Below are positions 26,229 to 37,806 of a stretch of DNA of 64,000 bases, one piece after another; positions within the stretch are counted from its first letter, which is position 1, and each line of letters opens with the position of its first letter. Made by a program: the position numbers and the translations under genes. Source of the stretch: Sipunculus nudus (Eukaryota; Annelida; Sipuncula; Golfingiida; Sipunculidae); the NCBI GenBank assembly GCA_026874595.1, contig CM049315.1, forward strand, positions 75,094,401-75,158,400, written 5' to 3'. The notes under the pieces are model-generated. The model ran no database searches and was not told the origin of the DNA. It worked only from the letters and a program-made list of their open reading frames with translations.

Positions 26229-27761
26229 AATCAGTCAATCTGCGGTGGCGATCGTGGTCGACAATGTATTCCAAGTGTTAAATGCCCAGATGTCCCGTCA
26301 GTGTCACGGATAGCGATATTTACTGTGTGGGAATACGGCCGCAACAAAAGGTTAAGATTACAGCCTTTCCGGGTGCAAGAAATAATTTAATTTCCTCTAC
26401 AGCAACACCCAAGCCACTTTGCAAGGAAAAGAAAGCCAACTCTCCCGCCATATCAAGCATAATTAATATTAAGGCCGCTTGGCACAGTTATTGGTCATAA
26501 CGCCCCGGCGATTCAGAAGGTCGTCTAGATAAGGGGCTCATCACTCAATATCAAGCATCTCCTACATCTTTCAGCACCATTTGCAGAACAAGTCTTTGAA
26601 TGGTAAAATATGGTAGAAACAGGTCACGAGCCTCGCATTTACGCTGCCATACAATCGCACAGCGGAGCCGGCGCCTCCGGACATTGACATACAAATTAAC
26701 GAGCCGTGAGTGAACATTCAAAATGTAGAAATCAGACACAACACACTTACCGTATGATTATACAAGAGGCTTTGGGTACACGTTTTATTTAAGGGCCGAA
26801 AGGTCTTTTAAAATGTATAAGAATACAGTACACGCATTATATTCAACCATTTATTGTCAACTTTTGCAAATCAAGGTCAGGTCAAGCGATTAATTTACAG
26901 CCGAATTAATATTGCTGGGAAAGATGAAATGCAAACATGGCAACCGAAGGATGTAACCTCTCATTGTTATCCTATAACGAATGTAATGGCTTTCAACTTT
27001 ATAATTATATATTTATCATTAAAAGTAAATTTAGGTATTTCAAGCTTCTCTCCTTCCCAGAATAACATTAAGGAAACAAGTAAAGGTGTTGTCACAATTC
27101 TTCCTTACATGAGTTGTTTTAATATTTAAATCATTCACGGTTTTTAATAAATATTTAAATGTAAAATCGACAATGTAAAATAAAACGATTATACAAATTT
27201 CGAGACTTTGCAAATGAGATGGATATGTGGTGAAGAGACTTTATATTAAAATTTACGCTTTATACTTAATTAAAACCCCTACGGCGCCATGCAGCTTAAC
27301 GGGGACTTTGCATCATTCCTTTAATATCTAAAATCTAAGAAAAAAGTATTATTTAACTTGTGTTCTGTACGTTGAAGTCAGCCGTCACACGTGCATGCGG
27401 ACAGCGCCTAACTGACGTCGGCGTAAGAGAAGAATAACCGCACTGCGCAGAATCGGAGGGTATACTAAAAAAAGTAGGACTCTGCCAGTAAGTTTGAGGA
27501 TCGAGAAATCTTCTCTCCACTGTCCACGGGGGCTGCAAGTACACCAGGGGTTGGGTATAAATGCGTTGTCGGGCTAAGATTTAGGTCATTGAAACATGTT
27601 GGTCTGTTTTTAAGGGAAATTACCCGCAGATGACTGTGTTTCTGTGGTGCGAACTTAATTAAGTAAGTAAAATCTGTTAAGTAAGTAAAATCTGGAAAGT
27701 ATGCGTATGTTCAGTGTGAATTTAAGCCCTTTTCTTGAATTTTGAATTTTGATCGTGAAGT

Positions 27762-27880
27762 TAAAAGCTTGATACAAGTAGTCCCGATCGTCCCTACAGT
27801 CCGTAACTAGTAGAAGTTTTTTTTTTAGTAGAAACGACCTCTGGAGGAAGAGTGAGGTGGAACCTGATTAGAAAAAAATG
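27762..27880 (+). repeat. Unnamed dispersed family, 3' fragment
   Basis: GATACAAGTAGTCCCGATCG, AGTAGAAACGACCTCTGGAG and GAGTGAGGTGG match the last third of the family. Confidence 0.5.
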
Positions 27881-30229
27881 TGACCCAGTTATTATGTCAT
27901 TTTACAACACAGTTACGATGTAAATGGTGACGTTTTGGTATCAGCATGCACGATGTACGCGTACACTGGAAACAGGATTGAATATTTGTTAGAATAAGTC
28001 ATGAAGTCATGAAAGCATGCAGGACAGAGGCAACAGGAATTTAATACTAAAATTCAAAGAACTGTTGTGGCTCTGGTAATCGGTGCAGCTTTTTTTCCGG
28101 CTAACGCATTGCCCGACTGACAGAGTTGACAAATTGTATTACAGCCCATTAGCCCGTCCATATTTGTACCCCAATTCGTCACATCACAGTTACGGATTAA
28201 CATAGCATTGACGACGACACTGCAATCCCATTACTTCACTAACCCACTGAAAACCCGGCCCTTACAGCTTTCCGGGGGATATCTGGCTTATTCAGCTTGT
28301 ATCGGACCCTTTCTGTTCCTATTTGACCGAAGTCGATCCTGTTCAGCCCGGAGCAGGTTTTGTAAAGTTCCCAAATTTACGAAATAACCCCGACCGACTC
28401 ATTTGCTTGAGGAAAAATGAAGCTAATTTAGGAATGCAATGGCTGTAGCGGAATGGATTGTGTAAGTCTCCACGATCAGAGAAGTTTTGCATGATAAATG
28501 CCGAACGATCAATGGCTAGCTCTAATCCGGGGCCGCTCGGTCTAAATCCACATAGCTCACAAACACTGTAAGGATTTACAAAATAAAGGCCCCCGTTCCA
28601 TTCTCTCCTGGTCGGTCTTTATTTTAAGGGTCACACCTACACAGTCTTCCATAGGGACAAATCTTCTAGGTTTTCAAATCCAAAGACAAAACCAGTTCCT
28701 GATATCACGTAATTGCAGGAGCTGTATGGGTTGTACCGATGTTCTCCCGGTACCGATGTTCCACAGAAGCTCATTTAGTATTAATACCACACTCTTGCAC
28801 CCAAAAAGGTGAGGTAGCAGGAAACGGCCTGGACTACTTGTCCCAAATGTCAAACTTCAATCATTTTTTGTTTACATTTCAAGGAAACACCTTCCGTTAA
28901 CAAATCTCATGCGCGTGTCTACAAAATATTACTTATTTCGTGAAGTCTTTACCAGAAAACACCTATGTTTATGTAATTTACCTTGAAACAATTATAATCC
29001 AACATATTCGGACGAACTACGTTACCCTACTTATACTGTATTTATGCCTACGCCGCTGGTGTATTAAGAAGACCGGGTACTTTCTTTATGTTGCAGGTTT
29101 TGAAGCTCCAAAAACCTTTACCAGCAGAGTGGTACCCTCATGAGTCCGTTTCCACGCAATATAATATCAAAGAAGGTAAGTCTAGTTAAGTAAAGATTTA
29201 CTGACATACGAGGCTGTCACGAAACGCTTGAGATCTCAGAAATAATCCCTTCGCCCAACCTCTTTGGGTCCCAATTGCTCAACTAGCCAAAAAATGCACG
29301 GTTGTGGTATGTCTGTGTGTTGGACCCAGTAATCAGCTGTTTACACACACAGCAGCATGGGTCATACAAACGCACTTGAAAACGACGAAATAGCCGGTGA
29401 AAATGACGACATATTATATCGAAGCTACTTATCCTGTTGCCACACCAGGTGATGAAAATAGCGTTCAGGTCGAACTGTCATAACAAATATTTCAGATACA
29501 AAGTTTACTTGAGGATATGAACTAAATAAGATGGGCGTGATGGGCACAGCTGACTTAAATGCAACTAGAGAATTCTTCTTTAATACGGCAACACGCCTTA
29601 ACAAGGTTCAACTGAGCACGTATAGGGTTGTGAATGAATAGATGCTCTTTGGATTTTTTTTAAAGAAATGCACTTTTACCTTCACAAGTCAAAAACTTTG
29701 ATAAGGGGAACATAGGTATACCGGGGAATATAGGGGCTGACCCGTACAGTTATTTTGAATACACTGGTAGACAATACGAGCCGAATTCTTGCACAGATAT
29801 TCACAGAAAATAAATAATAACTCTCTGATTATGTACATTCACAATTCATGCGTACTTTACATATACAAATGCACACATTATATAGAAGAACCTCTACAGC
29901 GTAAACACGAGCAGACTAGTAGATAAGTTATTGACTGATATAAGTTGTTTGCATAGCTAAGAATCAGAAATATGATCATTACCGAAATATGCCAATAGAA
30001 ACAGCCACGTTCTCCTCAGAGCCAGTTGATAAGATATCCTAGAACCACTGCTGATATATGCTAATTTGATTTGAAGCGCGTCATAATGTAATTCCCACAA
30101 CAAAAAATGAACATTTGCTCAACATTTAAAAGATACAATCTAGAAACAATATCAAATGGAGCTTAGACGACTCCAAACGTTCATTTGGTTCTGTGGTAAG
30201 ATTGCCCGGAAAATCAAAACCGGAGTCAG
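27881..30229. other. Unique-looking DNA around the 29.1 kb exon
   Basis: No repeat family or further exon recognised. Confidence 0.4.
29097..29175 (+). CDS. Candidate internal exon, plus strand
   Basis: A strong acceptor (GGTACTTTCTTTATGTTGCAG) and an ideal donor (AAAGAAG|GTAAGTCTAG) flank 79 bases. Only one frame is open: VLKLQKPLPAEWYPHESVST plus QYNIKE, phase 0 in and phase 1 out. It could join in phase to the terminal exon candidate at 42475. No family is recognised. If real, it is a gene overlapping, on the opposite strand, the intron of the minus-strand gene. Confidence 0.35.
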
Positions 30230-30892
30230 CCAACGATGATGGGTGCTGGTTTAGGTAAGGAACCCCTTTGAACCACAAGAGCACCGCCGGTCCTATATAT
30301 TTCTTTTGGTCTATGTCCTTATTAAATATGCACAGACTTTGCAGAAAAATGAACCCAGGGGAGTTACTTCAATGGTTTAACTTCAAAGCTGAACGTAAGA
30401 AAACTCCTGGTTATCACAGCAATACCACAAAGAAGCCTGGTGACATCTGACCTCATTTGAATATGTAAGAATTGAGGTGAAAAACTCTATTTGTAATAAG
30501 TTTGATGGAAATCCTTCAGATTTTTGTTAAGTCATCACGGCACGACCAAAGTCTGGTGACCTCTAACAAATTTTAAATATGCATGGTTTTTGTCGGGCAA
30601 CGAATTGAGGCGGGATATTATATTAATTAATATTTTCGTTGAGTTTCATCAAAATTTAGCATTTTCCCGGCGACGTCTTAAAGAATCCTGGTGACCACTG
30701 AACTCATCAAATAAGTGTGGAATTTGCTGAGAATCGAACTTGGCGAGATAACTTATTGGTATGTGGAATGAGTGAAATCCATCAAGGCCCTGGTACTTTC
30801 AAACTAAGCGACACTGACAGATAAGGAACGGATGGACAGACGGGCCGACGGACGGTGCCAGTAGTATATTACGTCCCGTCTTGGACGGGCAA
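30230..30892 (+). mobile_element. Second pearl-like element with a different tandem core
   Basis: Diverged units of about 116-135 bases share CTGGTGAC (30437, 30553, 30688) followed by TCATTTGAATATG-like and AATTGAGGCG-like blocks. They are followed by an ACGG-rich run (30831-30854) and a hairpin (CCCGTC TTG GACGGG, 30875-30889). The core and hairpin are unrelated in sequence to those of the 17.4 kb element, yet the order of parts is the same. No ORF of its own. Confidence 0.6.
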
Positions 30893-31395
30893 ATAAAAAC
30901 GAGCGATGTAATCAAATATTGCTTCAGAACCCCATAGAAGATATAATCACTGTATCCAACAGTTGTTTAGCAGCCTGTTGAACTAGAAACCACAATGTGA
31001 CGTATAAAATTTAGTGGGATCCCTCGTCCGACCCCATCCATTTAAAATTTTTAAAATCGGTCGCTACATGACCCTCAAAAATTTTGTCGGATGACGGGTC
31101 GGATAAGTACCGCGACCGCAACCGCATAAAAGGAATCGGTCCTTCATAATATCATATGTTCGACTCTATCCGCAACCGCGACTGTACCGCGGCCGCAACC
31201 GCGTAAAAGGAATCGTAGCTTAAACTTTAATCGACATAAGATGAAAATAAAGTAGCCGCCGCGATTGTTCTAGCTCCCTGGTTATCAAGCTTAATAGACT
31301 GGCAGTATATGTTTGGCTTAGTAACAATAACCATTCCAAATTCGGCATTTTGGCGATGTTATATAAATTCCTGTGTTGTTTTATATTATCTGCGG

Positions 31396-31770
31396 GTAAA
31401 AGCCTACAAGGGTTCAAAATATGCAGCTCAAAATGCACCGGGCCTTCTACATACACAGGTAGCATAGGTATAAATATAGTGAAGAGGTTTATGCAGTCAA
31501 TTTAAGTATGTCGGATAAAAATTGTTTTCAGGCAAATTACATAAACAGGGGTCTTTCAAAGGTAAGGACCTCATGGAACAAGTTATATTTTGTCAGCAAG
31601 CGCATGTGAAATTTAAAGAAATGTAGGTACTTTGAAATGTAACAAATTAAATTTTTAAGTTTGACAGTTGCGACAAGAAGATCCGGCCGTCCCACTATGC
31701 CCAACAGGAAGACGATCGTTTTGAGTAGAAACAACCTCTGGTGGATGGGTGTGTGCTGCTGGACCAGACA
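31396..31770 (+). repeat. Unnamed dispersed family, copy 3
   Basis: Contains GCTCAAAATGCACCGGGCCT, TCTACATACACAGGTAGC, TTTGAAATGTAACAAATTAA, TTGACAGTTGCGACAAG and ACAACCTCTGGTGGATGGGT in the same order as the other copies. Confidence 0.65.
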
Positions 31771-32241
31771 TCCAAGAATAAGACACCGTTTACCACTGTT
31801 AGACCAGACATTCCAGCAGGCGACACTGTTTAGCGAGTTGGCGGCACACTGGATAGACCCTTATTAAATGCGTTGGTGGCAAGTCGCTGAGTTGAAGGGA
31901 TATTGCACGTTCGCCACTGTGGGAACAAACTCTTCTGTTTAAACATTGTTATGGAGTATGTTATTTAGTCCTGATCCGATATGGATGGTGCAAATTACAC
32001 GCCAGGTTCCGCAAGCTATTGATTACAAATATGCTCAGGCAATCATTTGTTAACATCAGCGCTAAAGGCAGTCAACATTTTGTGTAAATACGCTATGATC
32101 GATTCCAACTTCCTTCAGACAAAAGCCCAGATAGACTGGAGAGGGGCCATTGTTTGTGCTACGTGAGGAGGGGTTCGGATCTCGCCTCGGATAAAAAACA
32201 GACAAGGATATCCCAATTAGCTCCCCCGATGATGCACTTAC

Positions 32242-32306
32242 CTTGGTGTATTTGAAGGATGTTCGCTGTGCGTCGGACTATCCGCATGCATAAATACCGC
32301 TTCTCC
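32242..32306 (-). CDS. Candidate internal exon with strong splice sites
   Basis: It has a long pyrimidine acceptor (GCCTTTTTTTCCTTTCAG) and an ideal donor (CACCAAG|GTAAGTGC), 65 bases apart. Two frames are open. One begins GEAVFMHADSPTHSEHP. The other reads EKRYLCMRIVRRTANILQIH and enters in phase 2, leaving in phase 1. The second frame joins the 54.1 kb exon (phase 2 out) and the 20.6 kb exon (phase 1 in). It gives a beta-strand-like Y-L-C-x-R-I-V-R-R-T-x-N-I-L-Q stretch next to the cysteine and DPW segment encoded at 20.6 kb, and is therefore preferred. Confidence 0.42.
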
Positions 32307-32689
32307 CTGAAAGGAAAAAAAGGCACTTGGTGAAAGCTACCGCTTAACCTTTTTTTAATGTCTCAGGCTGTAACTTTCAAACATCTTACGTTTCTTTAGG
32401 TAATAAACCAATGGCATTAATCATAAACTACTAATGACCTGATTAGTATATACGTTTACGTATATGGTGTGTATGAACCACGACATGTAGGTCTCTTATG
32501 GAAACCGAAATTAACCGTGTTTTTTTTAGGAAAGGTAATAAACAGTTCAGCATGTGTGTTGGCGGGGGGGGGGGGGGGCTTGACAGCTAGACCTTAGCAG
32601 TAACGTAGTAAAGTTGGTACCTGTTTGAACTCTTGCAAAAAGGTATAACTGAGATATCACCTGATAATTTTTCATATGAGGCCACATAT

Positions 32690-32810
32690 TTGAATCCGCG
32701 TTCATTTCGGTTCGGATGTGTGTAATTGTGTTTTGTTGTATCTGTTTGCAACATAACTCGCGCAATCATGGACGGAATCTTATTAAATTTTCAAGAAAGT
32801 GTAACAGAGA
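32690..32810 (+). mobile_element. CCTCCGCCA-family fragment
   Basis: Contains only the middle block (GCAACATAACTCGCGCAATC, GGACGGAATCT, AATTTTCAAGAAA) of the family. Confidence 0.5.
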
Positions 32811-32885
32811 TACCACATGTCAAGTGATAATTAACCTACACTGTTAATATATCTCTATGATATTTATATACTGCCCATATATATG

Positions 32886-33062
32886 CCATCGACAGGAGAG
32901 TATGCCTTCATCTCCGTTCACGTGCGTGTTTGTTGGTTTGTTTGCAACTTAACTTACGGAATCATAAGCGGAATCTCATACAATTTTCAGGACATTTCGG
33001 AAATGTTCCAGTGAAGTAGCGATTAGATTTTGGTGTGGATCTAGCACATGATAAGGATTCAC
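32886..33062 (+). mobile_element. CCTCCGCCA-family fragment
   Basis: Contains the left and middle blocks (GGAGAGTATGCCTTCATCTC, AACTTACGGAATCAT, GATTAGATTTTGGTGTGGAT). The right half is missing. It is in tandem orientation with the fragment just upstream. Confidence 0.6.
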
Positions 33063-34933
33063 TTCACCACAAGTTTACAATGTAGGCGTATTATGTCCTG
33101 TCCGTCATTTGGTCATTATTATCTTATCTTAAATACCACAATATTACACTTCTGTAGAACGGACGACAAGCCGCCTGTTATATAACAACAAGTTATCTGA
33201 TGAGTATTCTTTAAAGTTAAAATCTGTTTTTTTTAATTGATATAAATATATATTTCTCGAAAATAAACAGTTTCTCGGCAATTCATTGTACCAATTAAAC
33301 TTATTCCAGTTTGGAAATAACATTATGAAATTTCCCTTAGACAACCAACAGTACATATATAATTTTACAGTGTCGTAATGTACAGCTTGGGTATTTCATA
33401 CAACTACAGGTTTAACGTGAAAATACATTTATCAAGGAGGTCCTGTTTTCACCGATGTTTGTTTAATTTCTGGTTTGTAGGTTTGTTAATATGCTTGCCG
33501 TTAGCAGGAATACGCATAAATACTAAGCCGACTCTTTCAATAGTTGCTTGGTAGAACTGTGTATGTGGCCAGGGAGATCGAATTGAATATTAGTGCGGAG
33601 CTTGATAAAGAACCGAATCGAACAGTATTTTGTGACCATCCCCACTAGAACGAACGCTGTTCTTGCTGTCGAATATATGATCCAGGTAACTTTGAAATTC
33701 ACAAATACAACCACCTCAAATTTTGACCACTTTGGTCAGTCCCAGAGGTGGTCGTATTTATTGGGTTCCACTGCACTTTGACTTTGCGGAGGCAAGCGCT
33801 TTTTTTCAGGCCAATCATAGTTTATTCAACTCAGAGGAACTCCTTCAGGACGGAAAATCTCTCAAGTAGTTAAAATAAGAGGGGGGCGCGCGTTGTATAG
33901 TCCCGGCATTCCGTGTATCAAGCACAAATATTAAGGCTACTTGACTGGCTCCGTGAATACGTCGAACGACAAACACTAGATGTAATCGACTTCACTTTGT
34001 TCCTAAGAAACTAGCTATTGTTAGATCTAATCGATGGCCGCAGACGGGGGGACTGTCCGCAATGACGGGCGTGGCCGTGTCTTGGTAATATATTTTGGTT
34101 TAGACCAGCGTGTGTTGTATCGCATGCTTACTTTAAAGAGACAGAAGTTCATCCGATTCTCTCAAAGTTGATAATTTTAAGAAATTCTTAAAAGTGTAAA
34201 TGTTAGCTATTAATACATAATATTTTACAGATAATTGACGTCAATTAAAAAGAGTTTACTTGAATTCAAATTCCAGCGACATAGTAATGTTTGTAAAAAT
34301 TATCAAGTTAAATATTTCCAATAGCATTATTTTTTATGTACTGAAAATTGATATTTTTTTCCTATTTCACTATACTATTGACTTTCACAAATCGTTGCCC
34401 TGAATTATGTATATGACATTTGATCGTTTTCTTTATCTCACTCTTACCATATCGAAGTTATAAATATTTAACGACTACGCTGAGATGCAGCAGTCTTCGT
34501 ATTATAAACCTTTCATTAATAAGACACATATCGAAGAAAATAAAAGTGGAATTTAATGGCCAAATAATGAAATAATAGCTCCAACATGGAAAGAGTCATA
34601 AGCAAAACAGAACAAAAAATTCAACCATTCATATTGAATTTCATCAAACAAAAGGTGTCAAACTTTTATAAGGTCAGAACCCTCTATCTGTTTTAAAATG
34701 AATACAACATTTCAACCCCGTATCACAAGTTACGGTGATAATTGAACATGCTGAGAGGCAATACATATTTCATGTAACATTAGAGTAACAGCTTGCAGTT
34801 TGAAAGCTAATGGGATATTAGTGTCTGGTCGTGTAATAATAGGTGACGTAACATTAATATTACAGACATCATCAGCTGCGTGGGAGTACCCCTTTGGTAT
34901 TATGTAATACCAAGCTGGTCCGATATTCCTAAA

Positions 34934-34996
34934 AATAACTCTAGTAAGTAAGTAAGTTAGTAAGTAAGTTTCTAAGTTAGTAAGTTAGTAAGTTAG
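34934..34996. repeat. Imperfect (AGTA/AGTT)n microsatellite
   Basis: Alternating AGTAAGTA and AGTTAGTA units with small interruptions. GTAAGT strings here are repeat units, not splice donors. Confidence 0.8.
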
Positions 34997-35159
34997 TACG
35001 TAAATTTATTATCTCTGAATAGCTCTGCTTTTTTTCGAATCCACATTAATTATTTTTAATGTAATTATTTTTTGCCACTTTATGACAAATGCCGTGCGAT
35101 GTTGAATAATTTATGTACATGTCTGCTTGGTTTTGACTGATGAAGGAATCACACTGCCC

Positions 35160-35540
35160 AGAATCGGACTCATAAGAGTACGACTCTACTGGTTAAGGTT
35201 TATGGGCTTCAAAATCTACAGCCCATAATGCACCGGGGCTTCTACATACACAGATGGCGTAGTAATAAATGTAGTAAAAATGATAATGAAGTCCGTTCAA
35301 GTAAATTTGGTAAGAATTGTTCAAAGGCAAATGGTAAGGACTTTACGGAATAAGTAATATTTTTTCAAGCATGCGCACGTGATATGTAAGGTGTTTCCTT
35401 GAATTATACCAATTAAATTTTTATTTTAAAGTTTTACAGTCGAGACATATAGTCCTGCCCGCCCCACAGTGCCCGACAGTAAGAGGTCGGTTATGAGTAA
35501 ACACGACCTATGGCTGAAGCGTGATGAAGGAAGAAGAACG
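35160..35540 (+). repeat. Unnamed dispersed family, copy 4
   Basis: Contains GGTTTATGGGCTTCAAAATC, AATGCACCGGGGCTTCTAC, ATACACAGATGGCGTAG, TTTTACAGTCGAGACATATA and ACGACCTATGGCTGAAG. It is the longest alignment partner of the 31.4 kb copy. Confidence 0.65.
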
Positions 35541-36869
35541 CGTTTGCCGGATGTTTAGAATTGTTTCCAGCTATACAGAGTGGATACACAACAGTTGCAT
35601 CTGTGTTGAAATTGGTTGTTAAACTAATTATGGGGCTTTGTAGATCAACATTAACAGAGAAATTTTGAGAGATAATTCCTTGGAGAATGTTGCAGCAATT
35701 GTTGGATAATATTTTCTAAGTCAATTTAGAATTAGAATTTAGGTGATGCAGAGCCAGGATAATTATCCCTGTGGATCGCCTATCTAAACTCCCATTACTG
35801 CTTCAATCCATCACCCAAAATGAACCCCTTCACGCGCATGTGCAAAAAGGCTGGCCCGAGCTATTCCCCGCGGGTCTGCCATCTTTTTCCGCGTGTTTGA
35901 TGACAACAGGCGATAATTAGACCACGGTATGTAAGCGCGTAAATACTACATAGTAATATACAAGTAATATATTTTTTGTAAGTGAAAAATATATTGGCAA
36001 TAGATGGGTGATTTTTTCCTTGGCCAAACATCGGCTAAACGTGAACCCTTTATAAAGGAGCCGAGTAACTATATGAATCCTATTATCCTCCATTTCAGGA
36101 AGATACTTTATAAGTTTCATGTTTTTAAGGGTGCTGATGTTACAGCTTGGCAGAAGTCAGTCCCAACTTAATGGCACACGTAACCAATCATTAATAATAT
36201 GATATTTGGATGGAGAACATCTGAAAGTTAAAACTATGCAGCGGGCACCTATGGTATGTTGCTTTTAATTCTGACAACAAATAAATCGGCTCTTAATCTT
36301 GTAAAGACAAATTTAAAGATTTCAAACAGTAACTTAAAACGAATACCTATACTGATCCAAAAGTTATGACCTTTTGTTTTCTTTGATTTTAATGCGATTG
36401 AAGTCTGGTACATTGCTGATTTTGACGAGCGGTTTCTGATTCCTTCCATTGTAACCTTGGTAAACTTACCGCTAAAAACACGCCCGACAGAACATCTCGC
36501 TCGTAGACCTGTCATATGTGTGACAAACTCGGAAATAAAAGGCCCATATCATTTGACTACATTCCTGAAAGTTGGTTATCGCTAACATTTTTAGGCTCGA
36601 TTATTGAGATCGATTTGTCCCTCGACAAAATAAGAGTTTGATGAATGAGATAAGTACAAAGAGCCCTTGTTATATAGAAATAACCGCAGCCAAATCGCGC
36701 AGATAGAATGTGGTTACGAATGCAACGGCTTCTTATTGTACTCTGTTCCGCTATCAGGGTCACCTGTTTTTTCTTGCGATTTCTTTTTAAATGCACAAAA
36801 ACACTTTTCCTTATGAACAAAACAGGAACATGTGGAAATTGCTTAACTGCAAAATAATAGGCCAACTTT

Positions 36870-37180
36870 CCATTTCTAGAAATCTGCAATCTAAGGAATG
36901 CAAGCCTGTTGTGGGATATTCCCAAAACCGTTCTTGCATTCATTATACCGCCCATATTCCCAAGTTTATTCCTGCATATGTGAGTCTATATTTGTGAATA
37001 TTCCTCGATGACGTTTCTGAATCACACGAGCCGAATGCACATAAGAACCTAATCGGTACTTCTTTGGCCCTTTCCCAAAGTACCCTGAAAATCATTAGAT
37101 TCAATGTATGCCTGCGTGAATTATGATGTGAACAAACACAAACAAACACACACGAACGGGGATGAACGCAATACAACAAA
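36870..37180 (-). mobile_element. CCTCCGCCA-family element, minus orientation
   Basis: The plus strand shows GAAATCTGCAATCTAAGGAA, GCAAGCCTGTTGTGG, GAATATTCCTCGATGACGTT and the CACAAACAAACACACACGAA tract in reverse family order. The terminal repeats are eroded. ORFs here on both strands derive from the repeat. Confidence 0.65.
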
Positions 37181-37806
37181 CATTTGTAAATTTGGTATTG
37201 TGACATTTCATGCATGGACGGCCTAAGCTCGCGACCATAAAACAAGTTTAATTTGAAGATACTCAAAGATGACGTAATTTTTTTTCATATCACTTTCATT
37301 AACATTTTGTACGTGACTCATGCATGCGTCCCTTCCATAACACTGAGATAAAGAGGTATGGCCACTTCAAATGACGCTATTTGCAATACTTTAAAGACAA
37401 GACACTACCGTCGTAAAGTATATATTCTTATTTCATACTTATTTAAACTATCATTAATCACCAATATATGCAAATTCTGATAAATGTTATTTCACTTGCT
37501 ACCGAGAAACAAATTGCTAGAAATATCGCGAACAAAAATTGGTAACCTCTTCCAACATCTGTTTCGACTATTTTACTTCTGTTGTTCGACGAAAATCAAA
37601 CTGGATATCGACCAGATAATAAGCGATAAATCTATGAAGGCCAGAAAAAAATTAAATTTTATACTTTGTATCTTTAGGTGTGTATGAAACAAACTGATAT
37701 AAAGACAAGTGAGACATAATATTCCCTTTGAAGAAGTACTATTTGAAGTATACATAATAAATCAGATGATTTTTCTTACTACTCGAGGTACTCGAAAATG
37801 CGTTGA

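Larger units (their letters stand above)
33063..36869. other. Mostly unique DNA
   Basis: Includes one dispersed-family copy (35.2 kb) and a marginal minus exon candidate at 36508-36470 (VYERDVLSGVFLA, fair acceptor, good donor). Nothing else is supported. Confidence 0.4.

Noticed and set aside
36557-36955. 132-codon minus ORF
   Set aside because: Its start lies in a CCTCCGCCA-family repeat and the rest shows no motif or splice support.
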